Shown here one piece after another: positions 50,435-59,276 of a stretch of DNA of 64,000 nucleotides. Positions within the stretch are counted from its first letter, which is position 1. Each line of letters starts with the position of its first letter. Under the pieces are notes generated by a model that searched no databases, was not told the DNA's origin, and saw nothing but the letters and a program-made list of their open reading frames with translations. This DNA comes from Tepidiforma flava (GTDB lineage Bacteria; Chloroflexota; Dehalococcoidia; Tepidiformales; Tepidiformaceae), in assembly GCF_027594505.1 (NCBI RefSeq), contig NZ_CP115149.1, forward strand, positions 799,914-863,913, written 5' to 3'. The position numbers and the translations under genes are program-made.

Positions 50435-51658
50435 TCAGTCCGCCGGCTGGAGGCGCTCGAGGACGCGGTCGAGGATGAGGTGGGCGACGGCGTACTTGGA
50501 GAGGAGCGGGAACTCCTCGACGCGGCCGTCGTCGTGGAAGATGACGACTTCGTTGGTTTCGGTGCCGAAGCCGGAGCCGGGGGCGGAGACGTCGTTGGCG
50601 ACGATGAAGTGAAGCCGCTTGGCGGGGAGCTTCTGGCGGGCGTAGTCGGCGAGGTTGCGGGTTTCGGCGGCGAACCCGACGCGGACGCCGCCGCCGGGGA
50701 GGCTGGCGATGATGTCGGGGTTCTGGGTGAGCTCGATGGCGAGGGTTTCCTGCCCGGGGGCCTTTTTGATCTTGTGGTCGGCCGGGCTGACCGGCCGGAA
50801 GTCGGCCGGGGCAGCGGACATGATGACGGCGTCGGCATCGGCGGTGGCCTGTTCGAGGGCGACGAGCATCTCGGCGACCGTCTGGACATCGACGCGGTGG
50901 ACGCCCCACGGGGTTTCGAGCGCGACCGGGCCGGCGACGAGGGTGACGAACGCGCCGCGGTCGCGGGCGGCTTCGGCGATGGCGAAGCCCATCTTGCCGG
51001 TGGAGCGGTTGCCGACGAAGCGGACGGGGTCGATCGGTTCGTAGGTGGGGCCGGCGGAGACGACGATGTGGCGGCCGCGGAGGTCGCCGGTGCGCTGGCC
51101 GAGGAGCTGGCGGAGCGCGCCGAGGATTTCGGGGACTTCGGCGAGGCGCCCGGGGCCGCTGCGGCCGCTGGCGAGCCGGCCGATCATCGGGCCGACGACC
51201 TCGACGCCGCGGTCGCGGAGGGTGGCGACGTTCTCCTGCGTGGCGGGGTGCTCCCACATCTGGCTGTCCATCGCAGGGGCGACGAGGATGGGCGCGGCGG
51301 TGGCGAGGGCGGTGAGGGCGACCATGTCGCCGGCGAACCCGTGGGCGAGGCTGGCGAGGCAATCGGCCGTGGCGGGGGCGATGACCATCGCATCGGCGCG
51401 GCGGGCGACTTCGACGTGCGCCTCGGTCTCGGCTGCCGCGAACATGTCGATGACGACATCGCGCCCGGTGAGCGACTTGAAGGTGAGGGGAGCGATGAAT
51501 TGCGCGGCGGCCGGCGTCATGACGACTTCGACGGCGGCGCCGGCCTGGCGGAGCTTGCTGGCGAGGTCGGCTGCCTTGTAACAGGAGATGGAGCCGGTGA
51601 CGCCGAGGACGATGTGGCGGCCCTGGAGCGGGAGATCGCGGGGGGTGGAATCGGCCAT
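50435..51658 (-). CDS. coaBC: Bifunctional phosphopantothenoylcysteine decarboxylase/synthetase
   Basis: A 407-residue CoaBC that makes 4'-phosphopantetheine from phosphopantothenate and cysteine in two steps of coenzyme A synthesis. The N-terminal CoaC flavoprotein (about 1-190) has VTGSISCYKAADLASKL, NVATLR and the catalytic APAMDSQMWEHP motif. CoaB (about 195-407) starts VVSAGPTYEPIDPVRFVGN, with the KMGFAIAEAA and AAPADFRPV motifs. The type III pantothenate kinase gene coaX lies directly upstream on the same strand (16 nt gap), giving a two-gene CoA operon. The start is ATG 51658. Confidence 0.96.
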   Translation of the reverse strand: MADSTPRDLPLQGRHIVLGVTGSISCYKAADLASKLRQAGAAVEVVMTPAAAQFIAPLTFKSLTGRDVVIDMFAAAETEAHVEVARRADAMVIAPATADCLASLAHGFAGDMVALTALATAAPILVAPAMDSQMWEHPATQENVATLRDRGVEVVGPMIGRLASGRSGPGRLAEVPEILGALRQLLGQRTGDLRGRHIVVSAGPTYEPIDPVRFVGNRSTGKMGFAIAEAARDRGAFVTLVAGPVALETPWGVHRVDVQTVAEMLVALEQATADADAVIMSAAPADFRPVSPADHKIKKAPGQETLAIELTQNPDIIASLPGGGVRVGFAAETRNLADYARQKLPAKRLHFIVANDVSAPGSGFGTETNEVVIFHDDGRVEEFPLLSKYAVAHLILDRVLERLQPAD

Positions 51659-51674
51659 GCAGTTCCCCGGCAGG

Positions 51675-52448
51675 TCAGTCGCGGTCGGTGTTGAGTTCGT
51701 AGATGAGGCGGAGGCCGATGAGGGTGAGGTCGCCGTTGACGATATCGATGCAGTCCGTTTCGGAGGCGACGAGGGAGGCGAGGCCGCCGGTGGCGACGAC
51801 GGGCGGGTTGCCGCCGAGCTCCTGTTTGAATCGGGCGACGAGGCCTTCGACGAGGCCGACGTAGCCGAACAGGATGCCGGACTGCATGGCGTGGATGGTG
51901 TTCTTGCCGATGGCGGCCGGCGGGCGTTCGAGCTGGACGCGGTAGAGCATGGCGGCGCGGGAGAAGAGGGCCTCGCTGGCGATGCCGATGCCGGGGGCGA
52001 TGGCCCCGCCGAGGTAGTCGCCGTGTTCGTTGACGGCATCGAAGACGGTGGCGGTGCCGAAGTCGACGACGATGACGGGGGTGCCGTAGAGGCGGCTGGC
52101 GGCGACGGCATCGATGATCCGGTCGGCCCCGAGCTGGCGGGGGTTGTCGTACAGGATGCGGACGCCGGTGCGGAGGCCGTGGCCGACGAGGAGCGGTTCG
52201 ACGCGGAAGTACTTGCGGCAGACCTGCTCGAAGGTGGGGATGAGCGGGGGGACATCGCAGCCGATGATGCAGGCGGTGACGGCGCCGGAATCGATGCCGC
52301 TGTAGTCGAGGAGGGAGAGGATGAGGACGCCGTACTCATCGGGGAGTTTTTCGCGCTCGACGCCGATGCGCCAGGTATCGACGAGGCGGTCGCCGTCCCA
52401 GAGGCCGATGTGGATGGAGGTGTTGCCGATATCGAAGGCGAGGAGCAT
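51675..52448 (-). CDS. coaX: Type III pantothenate kinase
   Basis: A 257-residue ASKHA-fold kinase that phosphorylates pantothenate, the first step of CoA synthesis; type III enzymes are not inhibited by CoA. The motifs FDIGNTSIHIGLWDG (phosphate 1 region), LGADRIIDAVAA, VVDFGTATVFDAV and LGGAIAPGIGIASEALFSRAA (in part) are all present. It leads the operon with coaBC. The start region of about 100 nt before it contains a heptad repeat array and the promoter of the divergent ferritin gene. Confidence 0.95.
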   Translation of the reverse strand: MLLAFDIGNTSIHIGLWDGDRLVDTWRIGVEREKLPDEYGVLILSLLDYSGIDSGAVTACIIGCDVPPLIPTFEQVCRKYFRVEPLLVGHGLRTGVRILYDNPRQLGADRIIDAVAASRLYGTPVIVVDFGTATVFDAVNEHGDYLGGAIAPGIGIASEALFSRAAMLYRVQLERPPAAIGKNTIHAMQSGILFGYVGLVEGLVARFKQELGGNPPVVATGGLASLVASETDCIDIVNGDLTLIGLRLIYELNTDRD

Positions 52449-52522
52449 GAGGCGGGTGAACCATCCTGGCTTCGGGCCGTGTGGGGTGGTCCCGGTGCCG
52501 GGGGCAGGATAGCGGATCGGGC

Positions 52523-52580
52523 GGGAAGCGGGAACCGGGAGGCGGGAAGCGGGAGACGGGAAGCGGGAGACGGGGGGAGG
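52523..52580 (+). repeat. Degenerate GGGANNN heptad array upstream of the ferritin gene
   Basis: Eight consecutive 7-nt units beginning GGGA (GGGAAGC, GGGAACC, GGGAGGC, GGGAAGC, GGGAGAC, GGGAAGC, GGGAGAC, GGGGGGA). The unit differs from the GGGAGYT of the arrays at 2179 and 59126 but keeps their 7-nt period and G3 tracts. It lies between coaX and the ferritin promoter TAGACT at 52586-52591. Confidence 0.85.
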
Positions 52581-52585
52581 TAGGG

Positions 52586-52591
52586 TAGACT
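52586..52591 (+). promoter_or_regulatory. -10-like TAGACT for the ferritin gene
   Basis: TAGACT comes right after the heptad array. A 6-nt gap leads to an in-frame GTG at 52598, but the GGAGG-led GTG at 52625 gives the conserved ferritin N-terminus. The transcript would then have a leader of about 27 nt. Confidence 0.5.
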
Positions 52592-52624
52592 GGGCTTGTG
52601 CTCGATTGGAGCTGGAGGTGCATC

Positions 52625-53167
52625 GTGCAGCTATCGGAATCGCTGACGCGCGCGTACAACGCGCAGATCAAGCTGGAGTTCGAATCGTCGTTCGTGTACC
52701 TGCAGATGGGCGGCGACTTCGAGCTGCGGAGCCTGCCGGGGTTCAGCCACTGGATGCGGCTGCAATCGTCGGAGGAGTACACGCACGCGATGAAGTTCAT
52801 CAACTTCGTGCTGGAGCGGGGCGGGCGGCTGGAGCTGCTGGCGCTGGACAAGCCGGCGCCGACGCCGCCGACGGTGGTGGAGGCGTTCGAAGCCGCGCTG
52901 CGGCACGAGCAGCGGGTGACGAAGGCGATCCACGACCTCTACGCGCAGGCGCTGGAGGAGCGGGATTACGCCTCGCTGCCGCTGCTGCAGTGGTTCGTGA
53001 ACGAGCAGACGGAGGAGGAGGCCACGGTCTCGCAGATCCTCGACCGGCTGCGGATGGTGGGAGACGACCGGACGGGCATCCTGTTCCTCGACCGGGAGCT
53101 TGGTCAGCGGGCAGGGGCAGCGCACGCCGGCGCGGCGGCGGAGCAGGAGGACGGCGGGGGCGCCTGA
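52625..53167 (+). CDS. Non-heme bacterial ferritin
   Basis: A 180-residue ferritin subunit; 24 such subunits form a shell that oxidises and stores iron. The N-terminus (QLSESLTRAYNAQIKLEFESS) and helices with ferroxidase residues Glu in FESSFVYLQM, EEYTHAMKF (ExxH) and QTEEEATVSQIL are in place, so it should oxidise Fe2+. The last 20 residues are alanine-rich and variable. The GTG at 52625 follows GGAGGTG, and the first nine in-frame codons from 52598 do not match the family. No iron box for Fur can be recognised, but a G-rich heptad array sits directly upstream. Confidence 0.92.
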   Translation: MQLSESLTRAYNAQIKLEFESSFVYLQMGGDFELRSLPGFSHWMRLQSSEEYTHAMKFINFVLERGGRLELLALDKPAPTPPTVVEAFEAALRHEQRVTKAIHDLYAQALEERDYASLPLLQWFVNEQTEEEATVSQILDRLRMVGDDRTGILFLDRELGQRAGAAHAGAAAEQEDGGGA

Positions 53168-53191
53168 GCGCGCGCGCTGGCATCTGCGACT

Positions 53192-53218
53192 GCCCGGCGG
53201 GATGCATGCCCGCCGGGC
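53192..53218. terminator. Hairpin between convergent ferritin and DUF4328 genes
   Basis: GCCCGGCGGG (53192-53201) and CCCGCCGGGC (53209-53218) form a perfect 10-bp stem with a 7-nt loop, 24 nt after the ferritin stop and 21 nt before the end of the opposite gene. No T run follows on the plus strand. Confidence 0.6.
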
Positions 53219-53239
53219 CGTTGCGTTGCAGCGGAGGGC

Positions 53240-54154
53240 TCAGCCGCGGGAGATGGGGCCCTGGGGGACGGCGCCGGGCGCGCCGAGCCCGGGCAGGTAG
53301 CGGCGGGCGTACTCGTCCTGCCGGGCGGTGAGGTTCCGGACGAGGACGATGAGGAAGACCATGCTCATGGCGACGAGGGTGCCGCCGGCGAAGCCGGCGT
53401 AGCCGATGGCGGTACTGGTATCGTCTTCGGTGGGGATGCCGACCAGGGCGACCCAGGTGCCGACGTGGTAGGCGACCCAGCAGAGCACGTGGATGGCCGG
53501 GACGGGGCGGCCCTTCCACTGCCAGCCGATGGGCGGGGCGATCGCGGGGTCGGTAGCGCGCCAGGCCTGGTTCCAGATGCGGAGGGGGAACCAGTAGTTG
53601 ATGACCGGGACGAACCAGCTGCCGACGGCCCAGCCGGTGCCGAGTTCGAGCGCGGGCTGGAAGGGGAGGAGGTTCCCGGTGATGCGGCGGGTCCAGATGA
53701 TGAGGAGGATGCCGACGGCGATGGCGGCGAGGGAGCCGAAGCCGATGAACGCGCCGGAGATGTCGAGCGCGTCCCAGTCATCGGTGGCGGCGCCGGCGAG
53801 GCCGAGCCCGGCGGCGATGCCGTAGAGGGCGGCGGCGATGGCGGCGGTGATCGAGATGCCGAGCGCGAGCCCGGAGGCGGAGAGGTAGAACCACTGCGGC
53901 CCGTAAACCGGCGCGGCCGGCGGCGGGTAGGTAGCGTAGGGCGCTTGGGGCCAGGCCGGGGGCTGCGCCGCCGGCTGGCCGTAGCTGCCCGGCTGCGGCG
54001 GGGGCGGGGCCGCCCCGGCCGGGGATGCAGGCGGGGCGGCGGGAGGTGCCGGCGCGGGCTGCGAAGACGGCGCAGCGGGGGCGAGGCTGGCGCCGCACTT
54101 CCAGCAGAAGGCGGCTCCCTGCGCATTCCAGGCGCCGCAGCGGGTGCAGTACAT
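53240..54154 (-). CDS. Zinc-ribbon membrane protein, DUF4328 family (paralogue 1)
   Basis: A 304-residue protein. The N-terminus is a zinc ribbon (YCTRCGAWNAQGAAFCWKCGAS) followed by about 60 residues of proline/alanine-rich linker. The membrane part (about 100-290) has at least four helices and the DUF4328 landmarks WTRRITGNLLPF, NYWFPLRIWNQAWRATDP and a VRNLTARQDEYA tail. The family's function is unknown. It lies downstream of a related gene at 54207-55097 in the same direction; the two share residues such as WNQAWRAT and LTARQD, so they arose by duplication. GGAGG precedes the ATG. Confidence 0.8.
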   Translation of the reverse strand: MYCTRCGAWNAQGAAFCWKCGASLAPAAPSSQPAPAPPAAPPASPAGAAPPPPQPGSYGQPAAQPPAWPQAPYATYPPPAAPVYGPQWFYLSASGLALGISITAAIAAALYGIAAGLGLAGAATDDWDALDISGAFIGFGSLAAIAVGILLIIWTRRITGNLLPFQPALELGTGWAVGSWFVPVINYWFPLRIWNQAWRATDPAIAPPIGWQWKGRPVPAIHVLCWVAYHVGTWVALVGIPTEDDTSTAIGYAGFAGGTLVAMSMVFLIVLVRNLTARQDEYARRYLPGLGAPGAVPQGPISRG

Positions 54155-54206
54155 GGGGCGCTCCTCCGTGGGATGGGGGAATTGTGAGGTGCCGGGAATG
54201 TCGCCG

Positions 54207-55097
54207 TCACCCGCCGGGCGGCGCGGGCCACGCGGCGGGCACCGCACCGGCCCAGATGCGGGCATAGGTATCCTGCCGGGCCGTCAGGCCGCGGACGAGG
54301 AGGATAAGGAGGAGCAGGGCGACGGCAGCCCCTCCGCCGAGCACGGCAAGGTAACCCCCGGCATCGAACGCGGTCCACTCCGTGGTGTCGACTGGGACTC
54401 TGGAGCCCACCGCAACGGTCAGCCACAGCGTGTTGGCGACCCAGTGCAGGTGTCGGCCCTGCATCCACTTGTAGTTCCAACCGATCGGCGGCGGGAGATT
54501 GGGGGAGGTCGCGCGCCACGCCTGATTCCAGAGACGGACAGGGAACCAGAACATGAGAATCGGGGTGAAGAAGGCCCCGACCGCCCACGCCGTGCCGAGC
54601 TCGAGATCAGCGCCGAACGGCTTCAGGTTCCCGGTGACCCGGCGCGTCCATGCAATGATCAGCCCCATGGTCGGGATGACGGTGATCGCTCCAAGACCGA
54701 TCCAGATGAGCGCGGCATCGATCGTGTCCCACTCGTCTTCGTACTCCACGGAAAGCCCGAGAAATGCCCCCAGCCCAAAGCACCCCATGGCGATGGACCC
54801 GGCGATGGTCGCAGCGAGCGCGAGACCGGATGCAGAGCGGTAGACCCAGCCGTCGTATGAGATGAGGAGGGGGTCGGTGGGAACCCACCCGAGTCTTGGG
54901 GCCATGGCCGGTCCAGCCGGAGGCGGGGATGCAGGGGCGAGCGGGGCGCCGACCGGGAGGGCGCCGGGAGGTTCAACCTGCGGCGCGGTGGACTCAGCGC
55001 CGGACGGTGAGCCATCGAGGCTCACGGCGCGGGAGCCACACTTGTGGCAGTACCGGGCCCCGGCAGGGAGCCCTTCACCACAGGACGAGCAGTACAC
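54207..55097 (-). CDS. Zinc-ribbon membrane protein, DUF4328 family (paralogue 2)
   Basis: A 296-residue relative of the preceding gene, with the same layout: zinc ribbon (YCSSCGEGLPAGARYCHKCGS), linker, and a four-helix membrane part with WTRRVTGNLKPF, FPVRLWNQAWRATSP and VRGLTARQDTYARIW. It lacks the long proline-rich stretch. The start is GTG (55097). Its wobble positions and word use look more balanced and less G-rich than the adjoining genes, which may reflect a separate origin or weaker expression. Function unknown; membrane location is predicted. Confidence 0.78.
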   Translation of the reverse strand: MYCSSCGEGLPAGARYCHKCGSRAVSLDGSPSGAESTAPQVEPPGALPVGAPLAPASPPPAGPAMAPRLGWVPTDPLLISYDGWVYRSASGLALAATIAGSIAMGCFGLGAFLGLSVEYEDEWDTIDAALIWIGLGAITVIPTMGLIIAWTRRVTGNLKPFGADLELGTAWAVGAFFTPILMFWFPVRLWNQAWRATSPNLPPPIGWNYKWMQGRHLHWVANTLWLTVAVGSRVPVDTTEWTAFDAGGYLAVLGGGAAVALLLLILLVRGLTARQDTYARIWAGAVPAAWPAPPGG

Positions 55098-55187
55098 GAT
55101 AGGGCAAACCTCGCGACAGCAGGATGACGGCGCGGAAGTTTACGGCGCGGTCGCGTCAGGTGCTGTCGCGGAGGGCGGCCGGCGGGG

Positions 55188-56132
55188 CTACCACCAGATC
55201 TTGCTTTCGATGTCCCCGGGCAGGTCTTCCCAGTCGGTGGTCCAGAGGTTGGAAGAGAGGTACTTCCAGCCGCCGTCGGCGAGGAGGCAGACGATGTGCT
55301 GTTCGCCTTCGAGCCGCTCGGCGGCTTTGAGGGCGGCCCTGACGACGGCGCCGCAGCTGATGCCGACGAAGAGGCCTTCTTTCTGGGTCAGCTCCTTGGC
55401 CATGGCGAAGCTGGAGCGGCTATCGACGACGATCTTGCCGTCGAGCACGGTTTCATCGAAGACGGGCGGGATGAAGCCTTCTTCGAGCGCGCGGAGGCCC
55501 TGGACGAGGTCGCCGGGATGGGGCGCGGCGGCGATGACTTTGACGCCGGGCTTCTTCTCCTTGAGGTAGCGGCCGGTGCCGGTGAGGGTGCCGCCGGTGC
55601 CGAGGCCGGCGACGAAGACGGTGACCTCGGGGAGGTCGCGGAGGATTTCCGGCCCGGTGGTTTCGTAGTGGGCGCGGGGGTTGGCTTCGTTGCCGTACTG
55701 GTAGGGGAAGTAGTACTTGCCGGGGTTGGCTTCGACGATCTCCCTGGCTTTTGCGATGGCGCCGTTGGAGCCGAGTTCGCCGGGGGTGTAGATGATTTCG
55801 GCGCCGTAGGCGCGGAGGAGGAAGGTGCGCTCTTCGCTGACGGATTCGGGCATGACGCAGACGACGCGGTAGCCCTTGACGCGGCCGATCATGGCGAGGC
55901 CGATGCCGGTGTTGCCGGAGGTGGGCTCGAGGATGGTGTCGCCGGGTTTGAGCTCGCCGCGGGCCTCGGCGGCTTCGATCATGTACTTGGCGATGCGGTC
56001 TTTGACGGAGCCGGTGGGGTTCTGGCCCTCGAGCTTGGCATAGAGGTGGATGCCCGGCCGCGGGGAGAGCCGGCGCATCTCGACGAGCGGGGTGTTGCCG
56101 ATGAGTTCGAGGACGGAGCGGTAGAGCGCCAT
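55188..56132 (-). CDS. cysM: CysM-type cysteine synthase, probably sulfur-carrier-dependent
   Basis: A 314-residue PLP enzyme that makes cysteine from an activated serine. The PLP lysine is in [27 protein letters not shown] binds the substrate carboxylate, and GTGGTLTGTGRY binds the phosphate of PLP. The C-terminus (EEGFIPPVFDE, FVGISCGAVVRAAL and LLADGGWKYLSS) resembles mycobacterial CysM, which uses O-phosphoserine and the thiocarboxylate of the carrier CysO rather than sulfide. The gene lies 10 nt downstream of a free MoaD-like carrier gene and belongs to a five-gene set with rrf2, cysK and a MoaD-MoeB fusion. Sulfur-carrier use is inferred from context and similarity. Confidence 0.88.
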   Translation of the reverse strand: MALYRSVLELIGNTPLVEMRRLSPRPGIHLYAKLEGQNPTGSVKDRIAKYMIEAAEARGELKPGDTILEPTSGNTGIGLAMIGRVKGYRVVCVMPESVSEERTFLLRAYGAEIIYTPGELGSNGAIAKAREIVEANPGKYYFPYQYGNEANPRAHYETTGPEILRDLPEVTVFVAGLGTGGTLTGTGRYLKEKKPGVKVIAAAPHPGDLVQGLRALEEGFIPPVFDETVLDGKIVVDSRSSFAMAKELTQKEGLFVGISCGAVVRAALKAAERLEGEQHIVCLLADGGWKYLSSNLWTTDWEDLPGDIESKIWW

Positions 56133-56142
56133 GGCGCGGGGG

Positions 56143-56439
56143 CTACTGGCCGCCGGCCAGCGCGGGGAGGATATCGAGGACGTCGCCGGCCTTGAGGGCG
56201 GTCTCGATGCCGCCGGTGTACCGGATGTCTTCGTCGTTGAGGTAGATGTTGACGAAGCGGTGCGGCTTGCCGTCGGGGCCGTACACCTGCGCTTTGAAGC
56301 CGGGGTAGCGGGCTTCGATGTCGTCGAAGACCTCGGCGACGGTGCGGCCGGCGGCTTCGATGGTTTTCTGGCCGCCGGTGAGCTTCTGGAGGACGGCAGT
56401 GACGCGGACGCTGACAGTGGGGGTGGAGGTGCTGGTCAT
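56143..56439 (-). CDS. Free MoaD/ThiS-like sulfur-carrier protein ending GGQ
   Basis: A 98-residue ubiquitin-fold protein. It has the beta-grasp pattern (VSVRVTAVLQKLTGGQK, VAEVFDDIEARYPGFKAQVY, NIYLNDEDIRYTGG, ALKAGDVLDILPALAGGQ). Carriers of this group need a C-terminal GG to be adenylated and turned into a thiocarboxylate. Here one extra residue, glutamine, follows the GG, so a protease must trim it or the carrier is inactive. It lies between the MoaD-MoeB fusion and cysM, matching the CysO position of actinobacteria, and is probably the sulfur donor for cysM. A moaD role in molybdopterin is the alternative. Confidence 0.88.
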   Translation of the reverse strand: MTSTSTPTVSVRVTAVLQKLTGGQKTIEAAGRTVAEVFDDIEARYPGFKAQVYGPDGKPHRFVNIYLNDEDIRYTGGIETALKAGDVLDILPALAGGQ

Positions 56440-56481
56440 GGCTGGTCGGGTCGTCTCCGGTGATGGGATGCGGTCGCGGGC

Positions 56482-57588
56482 TCAGCCGCCGAAGGGCGCG
56501 GCGGCGTGGGGGATGGGTGCGCCGCAGAAGGCTTCATAGTCGATGAGTTCATGGATGGTGGGGTTATCGCCGCAGAGCGGGCAGTTCGGGTCGCGGCGGA
56601 CCTTGACGATGCGGAATTCGAGGGTGAGGGCATCGTAGAGGAGGAGGCGGTTCACGAGGGGTTCGCCGATTTCGAGGATCAGCTTGAGCACTTCGGTGGC
56701 CTGGATGCTGCCGATGGTGGCGCACATGGCGCCGAGGACGCCGGCTTCGGCGCAGGAGGGAACCATGCCGGGCGGCGGCGGCGCGGGGTAGAGGCAGCGG
56801 TAGCAGCCTTTGCCGGGGAGGTAGGTGGTGGCCTGCCCGTCAAACATGAGGATGGAGCCGTCGACGAGCGGTTTCTTCAGCAGGTAGCAGGCGTCGTTGA
56901 CGAGGTACCGGGTGGCGAAGTTGTCCGCGCCGTTCACGACGATGTCGTACTGGCTGATGATTTCGAAGGCGTTGTCGCTCGTGATCGGGGTCTCGTGGGT
57001 GACGACCTCGATGTTGGGGTTGTGGGCGAGGAGGGTTTCGCGGGCGGACTGGACCTTGGGCTTCCCGATGTCGTCGGTCTGGTGAAGGATCTGGCGCTGG
57101 AGGTTGGAGCGGTCGACGACGTCGAAATCGACGATGCCGATGGTGCCGACGCCGGCGAGGGCGAGGTAGAGCGCGACGGGAGAGCCGAGGCCGCCGGCGC
57201 CGATGATGAGGACCTTCGCTTCGATGATTTTGCGCTGCCCGGCGCTGCCGACCTGGGGCATGATGATGTGGCGGCTGTAGCGCTCGACCATTTCGGGGGT
57301 GAGGGCGGTGGGGGCGCCGCCGGCGAGGGCGGGGATGACGGCGACTTCGTCGCCTTCGTTCAGCTCGGTGGCTTCGCCGGCGAGGTTTTCGATTTCGACC
57401 TGGTTCACGTAGATGTTGATGTGGCGGGCGCGTTCGCCGGTGGAATCGACGAGCTGGGCGCGGAAGCCGGGGAACTGGCGGTCGAGGTCTTCGATGATGT
57501 CGCGGACGGTGACGCCGGTGGCGCGCACGCTGGCCCGGTTGCCGACGAGGTGGCGGAACGGGGTGGGGATGTAGACGTTGACTGACAC
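56482..57588 (-). CDS. MoaD/ThiS-MoeB/ThiF fusion (sulfur-carrier plus activating enzyme)
   Basis: A 368-residue fusion. Residues 1-88 are a ubiquitin-like carrier ending VIPALAGG, followed without a stop by APTALTP and an E1-like ThiF/MoeB domain (about 95-345): RYSRHIIMPQVG, nucleotide loop IIGAGGLGSPVALYLALAG, DFDVVDRSNLQRQILH, the zinc pairs GCYRC and CPLCG, and the SCAEAGVLG region. No rhodanese domain is attached, unlike mycobacterial MoeZ. The GTG at 57588 has AAGGAGGA 5-6 nt away. The E1 part should adenylate a carrier C-terminus; whether it acts on its own embedded domain, on the free carrier just downstream, or on both is open. Confidence 0.9.
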   Translation of the reverse strand: MSVNVYIPTPFRHLVGNRASVRATGVTVRDIIEDLDRQFPGFRAQLVDSTGERARHINIYVNQVEIENLAGEATELNEGDEVAVIPALAGGAPTALTPEMVERYSRHIIMPQVGSAGQRKIIEAKVLIIGAGGLGSPVALYLALAGVGTIGIVDFDVVDRSNLQRQILHQTDDIGKPKVQSARETLLAHNPNIEVVTHETPITSDNAFEIISQYDIVVNGADNFATRYLVNDACYLLKKPLVDGSILMFDGQATTYLPGKGCYRCLYPAPPPPGMVPSCAEAGVLGAMCATIGSIQATEVLKLILEIGEPLVNRLLLYDALTLEFRIVKVRRDPNCPLCGDNPTIHELIDYEAFCGAPIPHAAAPFGG

Positions 57589-57677
57589 GGGGGTCCTCCT
57601 TCGGCTCTGGTCAGCTGGAATATGGTTGCACATTGCAACGCTCCCTGCGCGCGGCGCGGGCACGGCTCTGGCGGGGG

Positions 57678-58609
<932 letters not shown>

Positions 58610-58613
<4 letters not shown>

Positions 58614-59047
58614 ATGACCCATCTCCCGGCGGTGGCGGTGGGCTCGCGTTCGAGCAGGTCGGCGAGGGTGTAGGACGCGAGGATCTCTTCGGTGGCTTTG
58701 CGGATGCGCTCCCAGATTTCGCGCTGGCCGCTCTGGTGGGGGTGGTCGGTCATCTCCGGGGGTTCATCGAGCCAGGCCACGGGGGAGAGGGAGCCTTCGA
58801 GCACTTCGATGACGTCTTTCACGCTGACCTGGTCGGGCGGGCGGACGAGTTCGTGGCCGCCGGACGGGCCGCGGACGCTGCGGATGAAACCGGCTTTGCG
58901 AAGGGTGGAGAGCAGCTGGTCGAGGTACTGCTCGGGGATGTGGCGGCGGAGGGCGATTTCGGAGGACTGGAGCGGGCCGCCGCCGTAGTTGGCGGCGAGC
59001 TCGATGAGGGCGCGGAGGCCGTAATCGCCGCGGGTGGAGACGCGCAT
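58610..59047 (-). CDS. Rrf2-family transcriptional regulator
   Basis: A 145-residue winged-helix regulator. The characteristic start [18 protein letters not shown], followed by the recognition region [31 protein letters not shown] (in part), is standard for the family. It contains no cysteine, so it cannot hold the Fe-S cluster of IscR or NsrR. This matches CymR, which senses O-acetylserine/CysK rather than iron-sulfur status. It heads the cysteine operon and overlaps cysK (ATGA). Upstream is a small perfect palindrome and TACCAT as a possible -10. Confidence 0.9.
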
Positions 59048-59078
59048 GGTGGCCGGGGTGCCCTCCTTCGCGGAAAGT

Positions 59079-59089
59079 CGAGTAACTCG
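59079..59089. promoter_or_regulatory. Palindromic candidate operator CGAGT-A-ACTCG
   Basis: A perfect 5-bp inverted repeat with a single central base, about 32 nt before the rrf2 start and next to its likely -10. Known Rrf2 operators have a short dyad of this kind, so self-regulation by the Rrf2 protein is plausible but unproven. Confidence 0.45.
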
Positions 59090-59125
59090 CTCAACAATGG
59101 TAGGGGGTGGGCGGCGGGGATGCAA

Positions 59126-59258
59126 GGGAGGGGAGGGAGTTGGGAGTTGGGAGTTGGGAGTTGGGAGCTGGGAGTTGGGAGGAGGGAGCTGGGAGCTGGG
59201 AGCTGGGAGCTGGGAGCTGGGAGGGAAGATAACCTCCAACCTCCAACCTCCAACCTCC
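59126..59258 (+). repeat. Large G-rich heptad array with adjacent C-rich heptads
   Basis: About fourteen 7-nt units, mostly GGGAGTT or GGGAGCT, run from 59126 to 59225, then four exact AACCTCC units from 59231 to 59258. GGGAGTT and AACCTCC strands are largely complementary, so the two parts could fold against each other as a long imperfect hairpin; alternatively the G tracts may form quadruplexes. It lies between the rrf2 gene and the DnaJ-fusion promoter. The pattern matches the array at 2179-2220. Confidence 0.9.
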
Positions 59259-59264
59259 GGGTGG

Positions 59265-59270
59265 GATACT
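59265..59270 (+). promoter_or_regulatory. -10-like GATACT for the DnaJ-fusion gene
   Basis: GATACT (one mismatch to TATACT) is followed by 6 nt and GTG at 59277. This supports a short, leaderless-type start rather than a start further upstream within the repeats. Confidence 0.4.
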
Positions 59271-59276
59271 GGGAGG

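Noticed and set aside
59126-59258. CRISPR array
   Set aside because: Units are 7 nt with no spacers and no cas genes are nearby.
59034-59276. N-terminal extension of the DnaJ-fusion frame through the heptad array
   Set aside because: The first 80 codons translate the GGGAG repeats as [11 protein letters not shown]-type repeats; the J domain starts right after GTG 59277, where a -10-like sequence fits.
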